From the NCBI GenBank assembly GCA_947258385.1, contig CAMYII010000049.1, forward strand, positions 18,062-82,061: a DNA stretch of 64,000 nt, in the 5' to 3' direction. Source of the DNA: Acidiferrobacterales bacterium. GTDB taxonomy: Bacteria > Pseudomonadota > Gammaproteobacteria > Acidiferrobacterales > SZUA-150. Positions 6,108 to 13,419 of this stretch are shown here, in pieces. Made by a program: the position numbers and the translations under genes. The notes under the pieces are model-generated. The model was not told where the DNA came from and made no database searches. It worked only from the letters and a program-made list of their open reading frames with translations. Within the stretch, counting starts at the first letter, position 1. Each line of letters opens with the position of its first letter.

Positions 6108-6644
6108 ATGAAGAAACTGATAACGATTCTATCATTACTCATGATTTCTGCTTGTAGGCCAGTTGAATTAACGACAGCAGAAAAAGAGAACCTTCCGTCA
6201 GTTGCTGAGATCCAAAACAGTTTATGTGCAGGTATCTCAGAAAAAGATTTAGTCTATAGCGCCGAAGAATTACCGTTTATTGAAAAAGAGTATGGGTTCA
6301 AATTTGCTGGGCTGGACGGTTGTAATTTTTACCTGGATTTAAGAATTGTAGAATCCAAATTAGCAGTCTTGTCTGGTGGGAATGTGTCAAGCAATTTGCT
6401 AGGCGCGGCCATAGGATTAAAAGCTGCTGGATCAGATACCCGAAAGCCAGAAAAAAAGAAAGAAGGTGTGTTAGGGGCTTATCTTGAAGTATATTCAGAT
6501 GATGAATACTTTGGTCTAGTCTATTCTTCAGAAATTGGACCTAAATCCTTAATGCTGTTTGTTATGGGTATTGACAGGGAGGATGAAGATCATGTATTTG
6601 GTCTTATAAAACGTATTGAAAAAAAGAATTATTATAAAACATAA
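6108..6644 (+). CDS. Lipoprotein of unknown function
   Basis: A 178-residue protein with a lipoprotein signal (MKKLITILSLLMISAC, lipobox ISAC, cysteine 16). The gene is AT-rich and lysine/glutamate-rich, unlike the GC-rich housekeeping genes, which suggests recent transfer. A glycine-alanine segment (NLLGAAIGLKAAG) is followed by a charged linker. No family was recognised. It sits between the two halves of XRE copy 3 behind promoter module 3, so it is one more cargo of the array. Confidence 0.6.
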   Translation: MKKLITILSLLMISACRPVELTTAEKENLPSVAEIQNSLCAGISEKDLVYSAEELPFIEKEYGFKFAGLDGCNFYLDLRIVESKLAVLSGGNVSSNLLGAAIGLKAAGSDTRKPEKKKEGVLGAYLEVYSDDEYFGLVYSSEIGPKSLMLFVMGIDREDEDHVFGLIKRIEKKNYYKT

Positions 6645-6650
6645 TAAACA

Positions 6651-6806
6651 TCAATAAACTCGCCGACGCCTTTGAACTTCAGGTCCCCGGTCCCCGCGCC
6701 CCTGACCCCGCCGAGCCTGGCGGACCTCGCCGAGCACTTCAAAGACCTCGGCATCGAACAACCCCGCGCCCACTACGGACCGGTGGCAGTAGGCATGATC
6801 CATTAG
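6651..6806 (+). pseudogene. XRE regulator copy 3, 3' part
   Basis: The bases encode LADAFEL, then SLADLAEHFKDLGIEQPRAHYGP and VAVGMIH with the TAG at 6804-6806, i.e. the last 45 or so codons of the XRE gene. A small duplication of CCCCGGTCCCCGCGCCCC shifts the frame in the middle. No start belongs to it. Confidence 0.75.
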
Positions 6807-6820
6807 CCCGTTGAATCCAC

Positions 6821-6874
6821 GAGGGCCTGGCTGCCGTGGCGGGTGTTAAAACCCACTGCCGATAGCCGGTCCTC
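6821..6874. repeat. Palindrome behind the XRE 3' part
   Basis: GAGG-CC-GGCT on the left pairs with AGCC-GG-CCTC on the right, with GGGT pairing ACCC at the centre and several mismatches. It is the fourth example of an imperfect palindrome 15-40 bases behind an XRE stop. The stretch 6875-7031 holds nothing else recognisable. Confidence 0.5.
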
Positions 6875-7031
6875 AATCGGCCTATCACACCGAGACAGTT
6901 TTTTAGCAGTCACTGAAGTAGTTGTTTATGGGGAGAAAGGAGGTAAACTTTGAGATTAGATCCGTATTATGACCCGTAACTTAGTCAGTCTATATCTTAG
7001 TTAGAGTAATTTAGGGTGGAGCAGTAATGAA

Positions 7032-7499
7032 ATGAAAAGAATATTATTGATTCTTGTATTGGTTATATTGGCACCGCTTATTGCACTTGCTGAAGGCGTG
7101 GAAGAAAAGACGGCTAAATCATATCGTTTAGAGATATCGGATTTGCCCAATGGCTACCGTTTTGTGGATAAAGTTATGTGTCGGTCAATTCAGCCGAGCA
7201 TATATTACGAAGACCCCGAATTATATAACTTTATTTTCTCGTCGCCAGTTGAAAAATCGCATCAATCGATTGAAGGCCCTGGCGAAAAAGGGAGTATCTT
7301 ATACTTTCAATATAAAAATAATGTACCAAAAAACTTTGTTACATTCCTAAGAGGGCTATTTTACGGTGAAGAAAATAAACCAACGAAATTGCATCCAGAG
7401 GAATTCAAAGTCAAAGATAATCTTGTAGTTGTTTGGTGTCTTTACGGTTCAAAGAATGAAGTTAAATCTATATCTAAAAATAAGGTAAAGAATCTTTGA
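7032..7499 (+). CDS. Exported protein of unknown function (cassette-like)
   Basis: A 155-residue protein with a clear signal peptide (MKRILLILVLVILAPLIALA, cleavage before EGVEE). The gene is AT-rich, foreign in composition to the housekeeping genes. Two cysteines (MCRS and VWCLYG) could form a disulfide. The stop lies about 10 bases before an attC-like site, the arrangement of an integron cassette. No family recognised. Confidence 0.6.
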   Translation: MKRILLILVLVILAPLIALAEGVEEKTAKSYRLEISDLPNGYRFVDKVMCRSIQPSIYYEDPELYNFIFSSPVEKSHQSIEGPGEKGSILYFQYKNNVPKNFVTFLRGLFYGEENKPTKLHPEEFKVKDNLVVVWCLYGSKNEVKSISKNKVKNL

Positions 7500-7508
7500 A
7501 AAGAAATT

Positions 7509-7567
7509 CTTTAACATTGGGTTGCATAGGCCGTCGCAAGCGTTGCCGCTGGACCCTCGTGTTATGA
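7509..7567. repeat. attC-like recombination site
   Basis: The left end TTTAACA pairs with TGTTATG at the right end. After a mismatched spacer GGGT pairs with ACCC, then short pairs CA and GGC close on a loop with one extrahelical base. Size (about 58 bp), bipartite stem and position between two ORFs match integron attC sites. The right core GTTATGA departs from the GTTRRRY consensus, so this is a probable rather than certain call. Confidence 0.5.
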
Positions 7568-7995
7568 GCGTGAAAGATAAACTAAATCGTTTTAGTCTTC
7601 TGTTTTTTTCTCTGGCTATTCTTAGTAATGGCTGTGTTGCCAACAATTTTTGCCATAGCAGTGATCAACTAAAATATGTTACTTGGGTTAGTGCTCTTGA
7701 GATTGTTGACACTAATAAAATTCGTGTAACCAAAGAGGCTGGCGCTCCAGTCTATTTCATTGACGCAGAAGGAAATGCGATTGAATCGAATATTCTGGGA
7801 TTATCAGACAGCATCATATTACGCGATGAGCACTACGGAGCGGAGTTCAAAGTAATCGACATTACCCAAGAAACCGTTTCTTTTGCGGTACATGAAGCTT
7901 GGAGCTACCCAGTGTCTGGCTGGTGCAACCCAGGACAAAGCAGCGGCACAATTAAACTAGAATCCTACTATACTCATAACAAGCCCTTTGAGTAG
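7564..7995 (+). CDS. Putative lipoprotein of unknown function (cassette-like)
   Basis: A 143-residue protein starting at ATG 7564, which lies inside the right core of the attC-like site, as is common for cassette genes. The N-terminus (SLLFFSLAILSNGC) looks like a lipoprotein signal with cysteine 24. The rest is beta-rich, with WVSALEIVDTNKIRVTKEAG and a late SGWCNPGQSSGTIKLE segment. An in-frame upstream ATG (7522) would read through the attC stem. No family recognised. Confidence 0.55.
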   Translation: MSVKDKLNRFSLLFFSLAILSNGCVANNFCHSSDQLKYVTWVSALEIVDTNKIRVTKEAGAPVYFIDAEGNAIESNILGLSDSIILRDEHYGAEFKVIDITQETVSFAVHEAWSYPVSGWCNPGQSSGTIKLESYYTHNKPFE

Positions 7996-8098
7996 ACCTC
8001 GAGTCCCGCTGGCGCAGACCCCTCGGCCGCTGAAGAACAATACCGGGTTAGAGAGCATTAAATGCTTACATTAGTGGAAATTCCTCTCTGACCCAGAT

Positions 8099-8296
8099 TT
8101 GCATATATGTGATGAATGCGGAACATGTTGGACTTCGCCACAAGAAATGGGCACTGCCCGGTGTACAAAACTTACGTTCTTGGTACGGCAGTATAAACCG
8201 GATACGAAATTCGTGGACTGGCAACAGCTGCAGGTGATTGCAGACAAAGCGGATGCTAAACAAGCGCGTGCAGGCGACGCGTTTCGGCGCGCCTAA
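8099..8296 (+). CDS. Small cysteine-rich cassette ORF
   Basis: A 65-codon frame from TTG 8099. The N-terminal CDECGTCWTS has the CxxC spacing of a zinc ribbon. Its stop lies inside the attC-like site 8255-8311, as in true integron cassettes. The upstream DNA (7996-8098) holds a CCGCTGG/ACCCCTCG motif resembling the right half of the previous attC, so the N-terminus may have been damaged. Moderate doubt that it is expressed. Confidence 0.4.
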   Translation: MHICDECGTCWTSPQEMGTARCTKLTFLVRQYKPDTKFVDWQQLQVIADKADAKQARAGDAFRRA

Positions 8297-8311
8297 TGCT
8301 TGTCGTTAGGC
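8255..8311. repeat. attC site of an integron cassette
   Basis: The right core GTTAGGC (8305-8311) fits the GTTRRRY consensus exactly; the left core GCTAAAC (8255-8261) fits RYYYAAC except one base. Ten bases inside each core, AGGCG (8272-8276) pairs with CGCCT, and ACAAGC pairs with GCTTGT in the spacers. The 57-bp size and the GCGCGCCTAATGC...GTTAGGC layout are close to the short attC sites of aad-type cassettes. Confidence 0.6.
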
Positions 8312-8338
8312 GAACTAATTCAATACGAAGGAGTTTCT

Positions 8339-9298
8339 GTGAAAAAACTGATTATCAACCTACTTCCAATCGCGGACATGCTACTGTTACCCTTTGTGTA
8401 CCCTTCTGCGTGGTTACTAAAGAATATCCGTCGTGCAGGAGTCCACATGTTGCCGAATTGCAGGAATGCCCTGATGACTATTGGAGTTTTTCCCATTCGC
8501 GCTCATTATTACGAGCCGCAGTTTGACAATCGAACGGTAAGACAGCCATTCTCGCAGGACAGAAATCTCCCCGGAATAGACTGGAATGTTGATGAGCAAC
8601 TCAAAATGCTTGCTAAGTTCTCGTTCTCAGAGGAGCTTGTGAACATACCGCGAGAGAAGCCTGATACTCTCGACTTTTACATGAATAATGGCGCATTTGA
8701 ATCAGGTGATGCTGAATACTGGTACCAGCTAATTCGATCAATTAGGCCTAGAAGAATATTTGAAGTTGGCGGCGGGAACTCCAGTCTAATGGCGATCAAA
8801 GCCACCCGCAGGAATCACGAAGAAGACTCGAATTACAGCTGTCAACATATTTGTATAGAACCGTATGAGATGTCTTGGCTTGAGAAGACGGGTATAACAG
8901 TTGTCAGACAAAAGGTTGAAGACTGTGATGTCCAATTCTTCTCACAGCTTGAAGAAAATGACATTCTGTTTATTGATTCATCCCACATCATCAAACCCCA
9001 AGGAGACGTGCTTTTTGTGTATCTTGAACTGCTCCCAGCTCTCAATAAAGGAGTAATTGTACACGTGCACGACATATTTTCTCCGAAGAATTATTTGAAG
9101 CAGTGGTTGGAATATCAAGTGAGATTCTGGAATGAGCAGTATTTACTTGAAGCTTTTCTGTCGCACAATAGTAGATGGAAGATCATAGGAGCTCTTAATT
9201 ACTTGCATCACAACCATTACAAAAGCTTGAAATCAGTTGCTCCGTTCTTGACAAACGACAGAGAGCCGGGATCTTTTTATATACAGAAAATCGCCTAA
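8339..9298 (+). CDS. Class I SAM-dependent methyltransferase (Methyltransf_24-like)
   Basis: A 319-residue protein. IFEVGGGNSSLMAIKA near residue 140 is the glycine-rich SAM-binding motif I; ICIEPYE supplies the acidic motif II; DILFIDSSHI and GVIVHVHDIFSP are the later motifs of the Methyltransf_24 class. I chose GTG 8339 because AAGGAG stands 5-6 bases before it; an earlier TTG at 8300 lies within the attC site. The TAA stop overlaps a perfect attC left core (9293-9299). The substrate is unknown; relatives modify glycans or natural products. Confidence 0.8.
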   Translation: MKKLIINLLPIADMLLLPFVYPSAWLLKNIRRAGVHMLPNCRNALMTIGVFPIRAHYYEPQFDNRTVRQPFSQDRNLPGIDWNVDEQLKMLAKFSFSEELVNIPREKPDTLDFYMNNGAFESGDAEYWYQLIRSIRPRRIFEVGGGNSSLMAIKATRRNHEEDSNYSCQHICIEPYEMSWLEKTGITVVRQKVEDCDVQFFSQLEENDILFIDSSHIIKPQGDVLFVYLELLPALNKGVIVHVHDIFSPKNYLKQWLEYQVRFWNEQYLLEAFLSHNSRWKIIGALNYLHHNHYKSLKSVAPFLTNDREPGSFYIQKIA

Positions 9299-9320
9299 CA
9301 AGCGATTCCATAGCGGCAGG
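9293..9320. repeat. Half attC-like site behind the methyltransferase
   Basis: GCCTAAC (9293-9299) fits the RYYYAAC left core perfectly and is followed by AAGCG, like the start of many attC sites. No matching GTTRRRY core was found within 250 bases, so the right half seems lost. The remainder of 9299-9606 holds no gene; one GGGTCAGGGATCG at 9371 recalls the RAYT termini. Confidence 0.4.
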
Positions 9321-9606
9321 TGAACTTAAATCCTTGAGGCTGTAGAAAACCCCCGAGCAGAGAAATCAAAAGGGTCAGGGATCGAAAGCAGAGCGAATCG
9401 AAATGCTCAGAGTCGATCGAAAATACCCGATCACCGCGTCTGTGCCGAGATCTTCTCTGGTTTCTTTTGTTCGAATGGAAGATTGTCAATGCAACAATGG
9501 ATCTTTCACTCTTTGTGTTTATTGTGGCGGCAGCGTTTTTTGGGCTATTCCTTGTTGATGTCTGCGTCGCCGGGTGTTACACGCTACAATAATTAATTTT
9601 TTGTCT

Positions 9607-10335
9607 ATGGATGCTAAACCGTATCTCCGGGAAATATCCCTTAAGCGGGATGAGGTGCCGAATTTTGAGGAGTACCCGTTTAATATTCCAGCGATTCGGG
9701 AGTTGGATTTTCTTGAGTTTCATCCGGACGTCACTTTCTTTGTGGGAGAGAATGGCACCGGCAAGTCGACTTTAATCGAAGCGATTGCCATGGCGATGGG
9801 GTTCGGGCCGGAGGGTGGAACGAAAAATGTTCGGTTCCAGACGGTGGATACGCTTTCTAGCTTAAGTGACTACCTTATGTTGGAGAAAAGTTTTAAACGA
9901 CCCCGGGACCATTACTTTTTGCGGGCGGAGAGTTTCTACAATGTAGCGACCTATATGGATGAGACGGGCTATTTGGGAGGCTACGGAGGCAAATCGCTTC
10001 ATCATCGCTCTCATGGTGAAGCCTTTATGGTCACACTAACAACGAAGCTCCGTGGAAAGGGGGTTTACATCTTCGATGAGCCGGAGGCGGCATTGTCGCG
10101 CACACGGCAGATGGCGGCCATTTCGGCGATTCATCAGCTTGTGCAAGACGAATCCCAGCTTATTATTGCCACCCATTCACCAATTTTGCTCGCTTATCCG
10201 AGATCCAAGATAATGCTGTTGGATGGAAGCGGCTTGAGCGAAATACAGTATAAAGACACCGAGCATTATGCCATCACACGTGATTTTTTGAATAATTATG
10301 AAAGAACACTAGAAATATTGCTCTCTGATGAATAG
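9607..10335 (+). CDS. AAA/ABC-type ATPase (COG3910-like)
   Basis: A 242-residue soluble ATPase. Walker A GENGTGKST is at residues 47-55, an ABC-like signature SHGEAF follows around 140, Walker B with the catalytic acid is VYIFDEPEAAL, and the H-loop is IIATHSPILL. This is the compact, single-domain architecture of small SMC-like/AAA_23-type ATPases, whose partners and role are mostly unknown. ATG 9607 was chosen over an upstream in-frame TTG because it opens directly into the conserved N-terminus. It stands alone between the cassette region and cysB. Confidence 0.85.
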   Translation: MDAKPYLREISLKRDEVPNFEEYPFNIPAIRELDFLEFHPDVTFFVGENGTGKSTLIEAIAMAMGFGPEGGTKNVRFQTVDTLSSLSDYLMLEKSFKRPRDHYFLRAESFYNVATYMDETGYLGGYGGKSLHHRSHGEAFMVTLTTKLRGKGVYIFDEPEAALSRTRQMAAISAIHQLVQDESQLIIATHSPILLAYPRSKIMLLDGSGLSEIQYKDTEHYAITRDFLNNYERTLEILLSDE

Positions 10336-10391
10336 AGGGGTCCCAAGGGGTCAAGCCTAAGTAAAACAGCCGCTTGCCAGACCACCGACGA

Positions 10392-11339
10392 TTAATGGCC
10401 TTGCACCGGCCCTTCATGGGCATGCATGGCGGCGTTGATGGTCTCCCGTGTGAGCCGCGGGGCGAACAGCTCTATGAAATCGTACACATAGCTGCGCCGA
10501 TAATCGCCTTGGCGCAGCCCCAGCCACGTGGTGCTGGGCTCGAATAAGTGGCTGACATCGATGGCACGGAGGCCCGGGTCGCGTTTGCCATCAAAGGCCA
10601 TCTTGGCCATGAGACCCACCCCCAGACCAAGCTCCACATAGGTTTTGATCACATCGGAATCGATGGCGGTCAATACTACGTTGGGACTGAGCTGTTCCTT
10701 CTCGAAGGCCTTATTGATCAATGAACGGCCAGAGAAGGCAAAATCGTAGGTAATCAGGGGGTGAGCGGCGATATCGGCCAGGCTCAGTGGCGCTGATTTA
10801 TCCAACAGGGGATGCCCCGGCGGTACGACCACACAACGGTTCCATTGAAAACACGGCAAGGACACCAAGGCTTTGGATCTGGCCACGGCCTCGGTGGCAA
10901 TGGCCAGATCGGCGGCACCGCGCGCGGTCATCTCGGTAATTTGTGCGGGGTTACCCTGCCGAATGCGCAGCCGCACCCGCGGGTAACGTTGGCGAAAGCG
11001 CTTAATGGTCTCGGGCAAGGCATACCGGGCCTGGGTATGGGTCGTGGCGATCAATAATGTACCGCTGTCGGCCTGGGTAAATTCCTCGCCCACGCGCTGG
11101 ATATTCTCGGCGTCGCGCAGCATGCGCTCGGTGATCGCCAGTACCTGGTACCCTGCTTCGGTAACGCCGGTCAGGCGCTTGCCATGGCGCTGAAAGATGG
11201 GTGCGCCCAGTTCCTGTTCCAAGAGAAGGATTTGCCTGCTGACACCGGGTTGGGAGGTGTGCAACTGCGTGGCCGCCGCGGAAATGTTCAAGGCCTGCTT
11301 AAAGACTTCCTGAATAAAACGTAGTTGCAGTAAGGTCAT
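10392..11339 (-). CDS. cysB: CysB-family LysR transcriptional regulator
   Basis: A 315-residue LysR-type regulator. The winged helix covers residues 1-60 (LQLRFIQEVFKQALNISAAATQLHTSQPGVSRQI), followed by the effector domain with the CysB-type TTHTQARYALPETIKRF and QGNPAQITEM. CysB activates sulfate assimilation in response to N-acetylserine. It is divergent from a TauE/SafE permease across 108 bases of AT-rich DNA, so it probably controls that gene and itself. Length is close to the 324 residues of enteric CysB. Confidence 0.9.
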   Translation of the reverse strand: MTLLQLRFIQEVFKQALNISAAATQLHTSQPGVSRQILLLEQELGAPIFQRHGKRLTGVTEAGYQVLAITERMLRDAENIQRVGEEFTQADSGTLLIATTHTQARYALPETIKRFRQRYPRVRLRIRQGNPAQITEMTARGAADLAIATEAVARSKALVSLPCFQWNRCVVVPPGHPLLDKSAPLSLADIAAHPLITYDFAFSGRSLINKAFEKEQLSPNVVLTAIDSDVIKTYVELGLGVGLMAKMAFDGKRDPGLRAIDVSHLFEPSTTWLGLRQGDYRRSYVYDFIELFAPRLTRETINAAMHAHEGPVQGH

Positions 11340-11447
11340 GGGCTTTCATATATCCAGATGTAATAAGCTAATTAGTATTTATTCTTTCTAAATATAACAA
11401 AGCTGCACTAGATTGTAAGGAAGCACTCCAGCTTTGGTAGGTGTCAA

Positions 11448-12212
11448 ATGGATGCTGCATATCCCCTGGCGGGTCTGGTTGTAGGCTTTTTGGTGGGACT
11501 GACGGGTGTGGGCGGTGGCGCCCTGATGACGCCGTTACTGATTCTTGTCTTTGGTGTGACCCCGTCCACCGCCGTAGGCACCGACCTGCTTTATGCCGGC
11601 ATTACCAAAAGCGGCGGTGTGGCGGTTCATCGCTCCCAGGGAACCGTGGATTGGCCTATTGCCCTGCGGCTGATGTGCGGCAGTCTGCCCGCCGCGGGCC
11701 TGACCCTGGTCTGTCTGCGTACAGGGCTCATCACCACTTCTCACTTGGACACACTTATTAGCGGGCTTCTCGGTGCGGCCTTGATGCTAACGGCCTTGGT
11801 ATTGCTGCTCAAGAAATACCTGCGTAGCCTGGCTGGCAGAAGACAGAGTTCAAACCACCAATCCGTGCCGGTCACAGTGGCCGTAGGTGCGTTCCTGGGA
11901 ATGCTGGTCACTCTCACTTCAGTGGGTGCCGGCGCATTGGGTGCGGCGGCCCTGTTTCTGCTCTATCCGCGCCTGTCCAGCGCGCGTGTGGTGGGTACGG
12001 ATTTGGCCCATGCGGTGCCCCTTACCCTGGTCGCCGGCCTGGGGCATTTACAGCTGGGTAACGTGGATCCGGGCCTGCTGTTCGGCTTGTTAATGGGCTC
12101 GCTACCGGGGATTTACCTGGGCAGTCGCCTCAGTGCCGGTCTGCCCGAGGCCGTGTTGCGGCCCATCCTGGCAAGCCTGTTAGCGGTCATTGGTACCGTG
12201 ATGGTGTGGTAG
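11448..12212 (+). CDS. Sulfite exporter TauE/SafE family permease
   Basis: A 254-residue membrane protein with about eight transmembrane segments in two repeats (GLVVGFLVGLTGVGGGALMTPLLIL and VAVGAFLGMLVTLTSVGAGALGAAALFLLYP). The duplicated GxGGG-like motifs define the TSUP family, which moves sulfite, sulfonates or other sulfur anions. Divergence from cysB supports a sulfur anion as substrate, direction unknown. ATG 11448 follows TAGGTG. Confidence 0.9.
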   Translation: MDAAYPLAGLVVGFLVGLTGVGGGALMTPLLILVFGVTPSTAVGTDLLYAGITKSGGVAVHRSQGTVDWPIALRLMCGSLPAAGLTLVCLRTGLITTSHLDTLISGLLGAALMLTALVLLLKKYLRSLAGRRQSSNHQSVPVTVAVGAFLGMLVTLTSVGAGALGAAALFLLYPRLSSARVVGTDLAHAVPLTLVAGLGHLQLGNVDPGLLFGLLMGSLPGIYLGSRLSAGLPEAVLRPILASLLAVIGTVMVW

Positions 12213-12352
12213 ACAAGAGTATTTGCCTGTGGCTCGGCTATAGAGTCCGATAGAGGGGTACAAGTCTGTACATGTATCATTTTAGAAACTGATAAGAAAA
12301 TAGGGAACCGAGTTTTCCCGATGTAAGCAAAAATCCGCTTGTAAAATCGAAA

Positions 12353-12588
12353 GGGTCAGAGTCATTGCTGTCCCACTTCATTAGCGTGTTTTCGCCTAGG
12401 ATAGCGTAGTCCATAGAGGCAGAGACACATGAGGGTCGATGTCGATATGAAATCGGATAAATGTAGATTGGGTCAAGGAGCGAGAGCGACGGACCAGACA
12501 AACCCGGCCTATTTTGGCCATGTCGGGTTACGCTACGCTAACCCGACCTACGTTGGAAAAGTAAGTGGGACAGCAATGACTCTGACCC
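12353..12588. mobile_element. Non-autonomous RAYT-type element (MITE-like)
   Basis: The 26-bp arms 12353-12378 and 12563-12588 are perfect reverse complements beginning GGGTCAGAGTCATTGC. No transposase lies between. The inside carries a REP-like hairpin at 12522-12547 (GTCGGGTTA pairs TAACCCGAC). The GGGTCAG terminus is shared with the transposase-bearing element at 358-1404. Confidence 0.75.
12522..12547. repeat. REP-like palindrome
   Basis: GTCGGGTTA and TAACCCGAC form a nine-bp stem with loop CGCTACGC. Repeats of this sequence are scattered through many gammaproteobacterial genomes and are substrates of RAYT transposases. Confidence 0.65.
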
Positions 12589-12804
12589 CATTGGTTTCTG
12601 GCGGCGAGGTCGCGGTTGGTCAACGCAATCACTCTCTGCCAACACGGATACTGTTTTCTGGCTGTGGCCGTCATCGTAACAGTGCGGCTTTATTGGATTC
12701 AAAAATCACCTCGGTGTGCCCCGGGGGAGACGCGTTATTCTGCAGTAGCAGGAAAGATAGTCAAGAGGCAAGATCTCATCTGAGACGTCAGGTGGGTAAA
12801 TGCG

Positions 12805-12888
12805 ATGCTTAGCTATTTGATCGCTCTTCTCATCCTTGTAACTGTCTTCGGTTTTATATTGTACATCGACTACCGAGTCTTACAATAA
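12805..12888 (+). CDS. Possible 27-residue single-span membrane peptide
   Basis: ATG 12805 follows CAGGTGGG with normal spacing and opens a 28-codon frame: MLSYLIALLILVTVFGFILY, then IDYRVLQ and stop. The product is one hydrophobic helix with a short charged tail, the shape of many bacterial small membrane proteins. No homologue is known to me and conservation was not tested. The surrounding 12589-13049 contains no other gene; a 20-base fragment resembling the XRE gene lies at about 12917-12938. Confidence 0.35.
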   Translation: MLSYLIALLILVTVFGFILYIDYRVLQ

Positions 12889-12916
12889 GCAACGTTGAAA
12901 AGACGGCGACATTCTC

Positions 12917-12938
12917 TTGCGGCTGGTCGCAGGAGGTT
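12917..12938 (+). pseudogene. Short XRE-gene fragment
   Basis: GCGGCTGGTCGCAGGAGGT matches the RGWSQEV-coding segment of the XRE copies with about one mismatch. It is too short to exclude chance completely. Confidence 0.3.
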
Positions 12939-13049
12939 GGGGGTTAAAATGTAGCGACCCCGAGTCCGCTTGAATTTTTTCTTGCCAGTCCGAAGGGGCG
13001 GTCGTAGAATCGCGCCCAGGGAATATAGAATAAAAGGAAGGGAGGAGCT

Positions 13050-13406
13050 ATGTTCCGGAACATTCCCTGTCTGCAGCTGCCGGTTTCCAGCAAGGCTTTA
13101 GGGTCATTATTCTTCCAGGACCATGGAGTCGTTCCCTTTGCCGCGGCTAAGACGCGTGCTTTTAGCACACCTAATCCCTTATTCTTATACTCGGAACTTA
13201 TCTTAAAGCGGCCGAGATCCGTCGTGCACACGCACGCAGCGGTAGGCGGACCTGCAAGCCCACTTAAATCATCCGGTTTATTACATATGGTTTGGCATGC
13301 TCTCAAGAGTATTGAACCAGGCCCCGGCCAGCGGTGCCCGGTTCAGACAAAGAAAGAAAATGGAGTTTTACAAGTTCAAGGAAATCAAGAAATCATGACT
13401 CATTAA
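13050..13406 (+). CDS. Doubtful ORF, 118 codons
   Basis: An open frame with a strong ribosome site (GGGAGGAG) before ATG 13050, ending 13 bases before the protease-propeptide gene. The translated sequence lacks recognisable domains and is rich in proline, serine and histidine. The opposite strand is open over nearly the same span (12944-13306), so one of the two may be coding or both may be accidental. I favour neither strongly. Confidence 0.2.
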   Translation: MFRNIPCLQLPVSSKALGSLFFQDHGVVPFAAAKTRAFSTPNPLFLYSELILKRPRSVVHTHAAVGGPASPLKSSGLLHMVWHALKSIEPGPGQRCPVQTKKENGVLQVQGNQEIMTH

Positions 13407-13419
13407 GGGAGGATAAGAA

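Noticed and set aside
2577-6806. CRISPR-like array
   Set aside because: Repeats are long, gene-sized and irregularly spaced, with coding cargo between; no short repeat-spacer periodicity.
12429-12812. 127-codon frame through the 12353-12588 element
   Set aside because: It crosses the right inverted repeat and the REP hairpin and has no protein-like features; shadow of repeat DNA.
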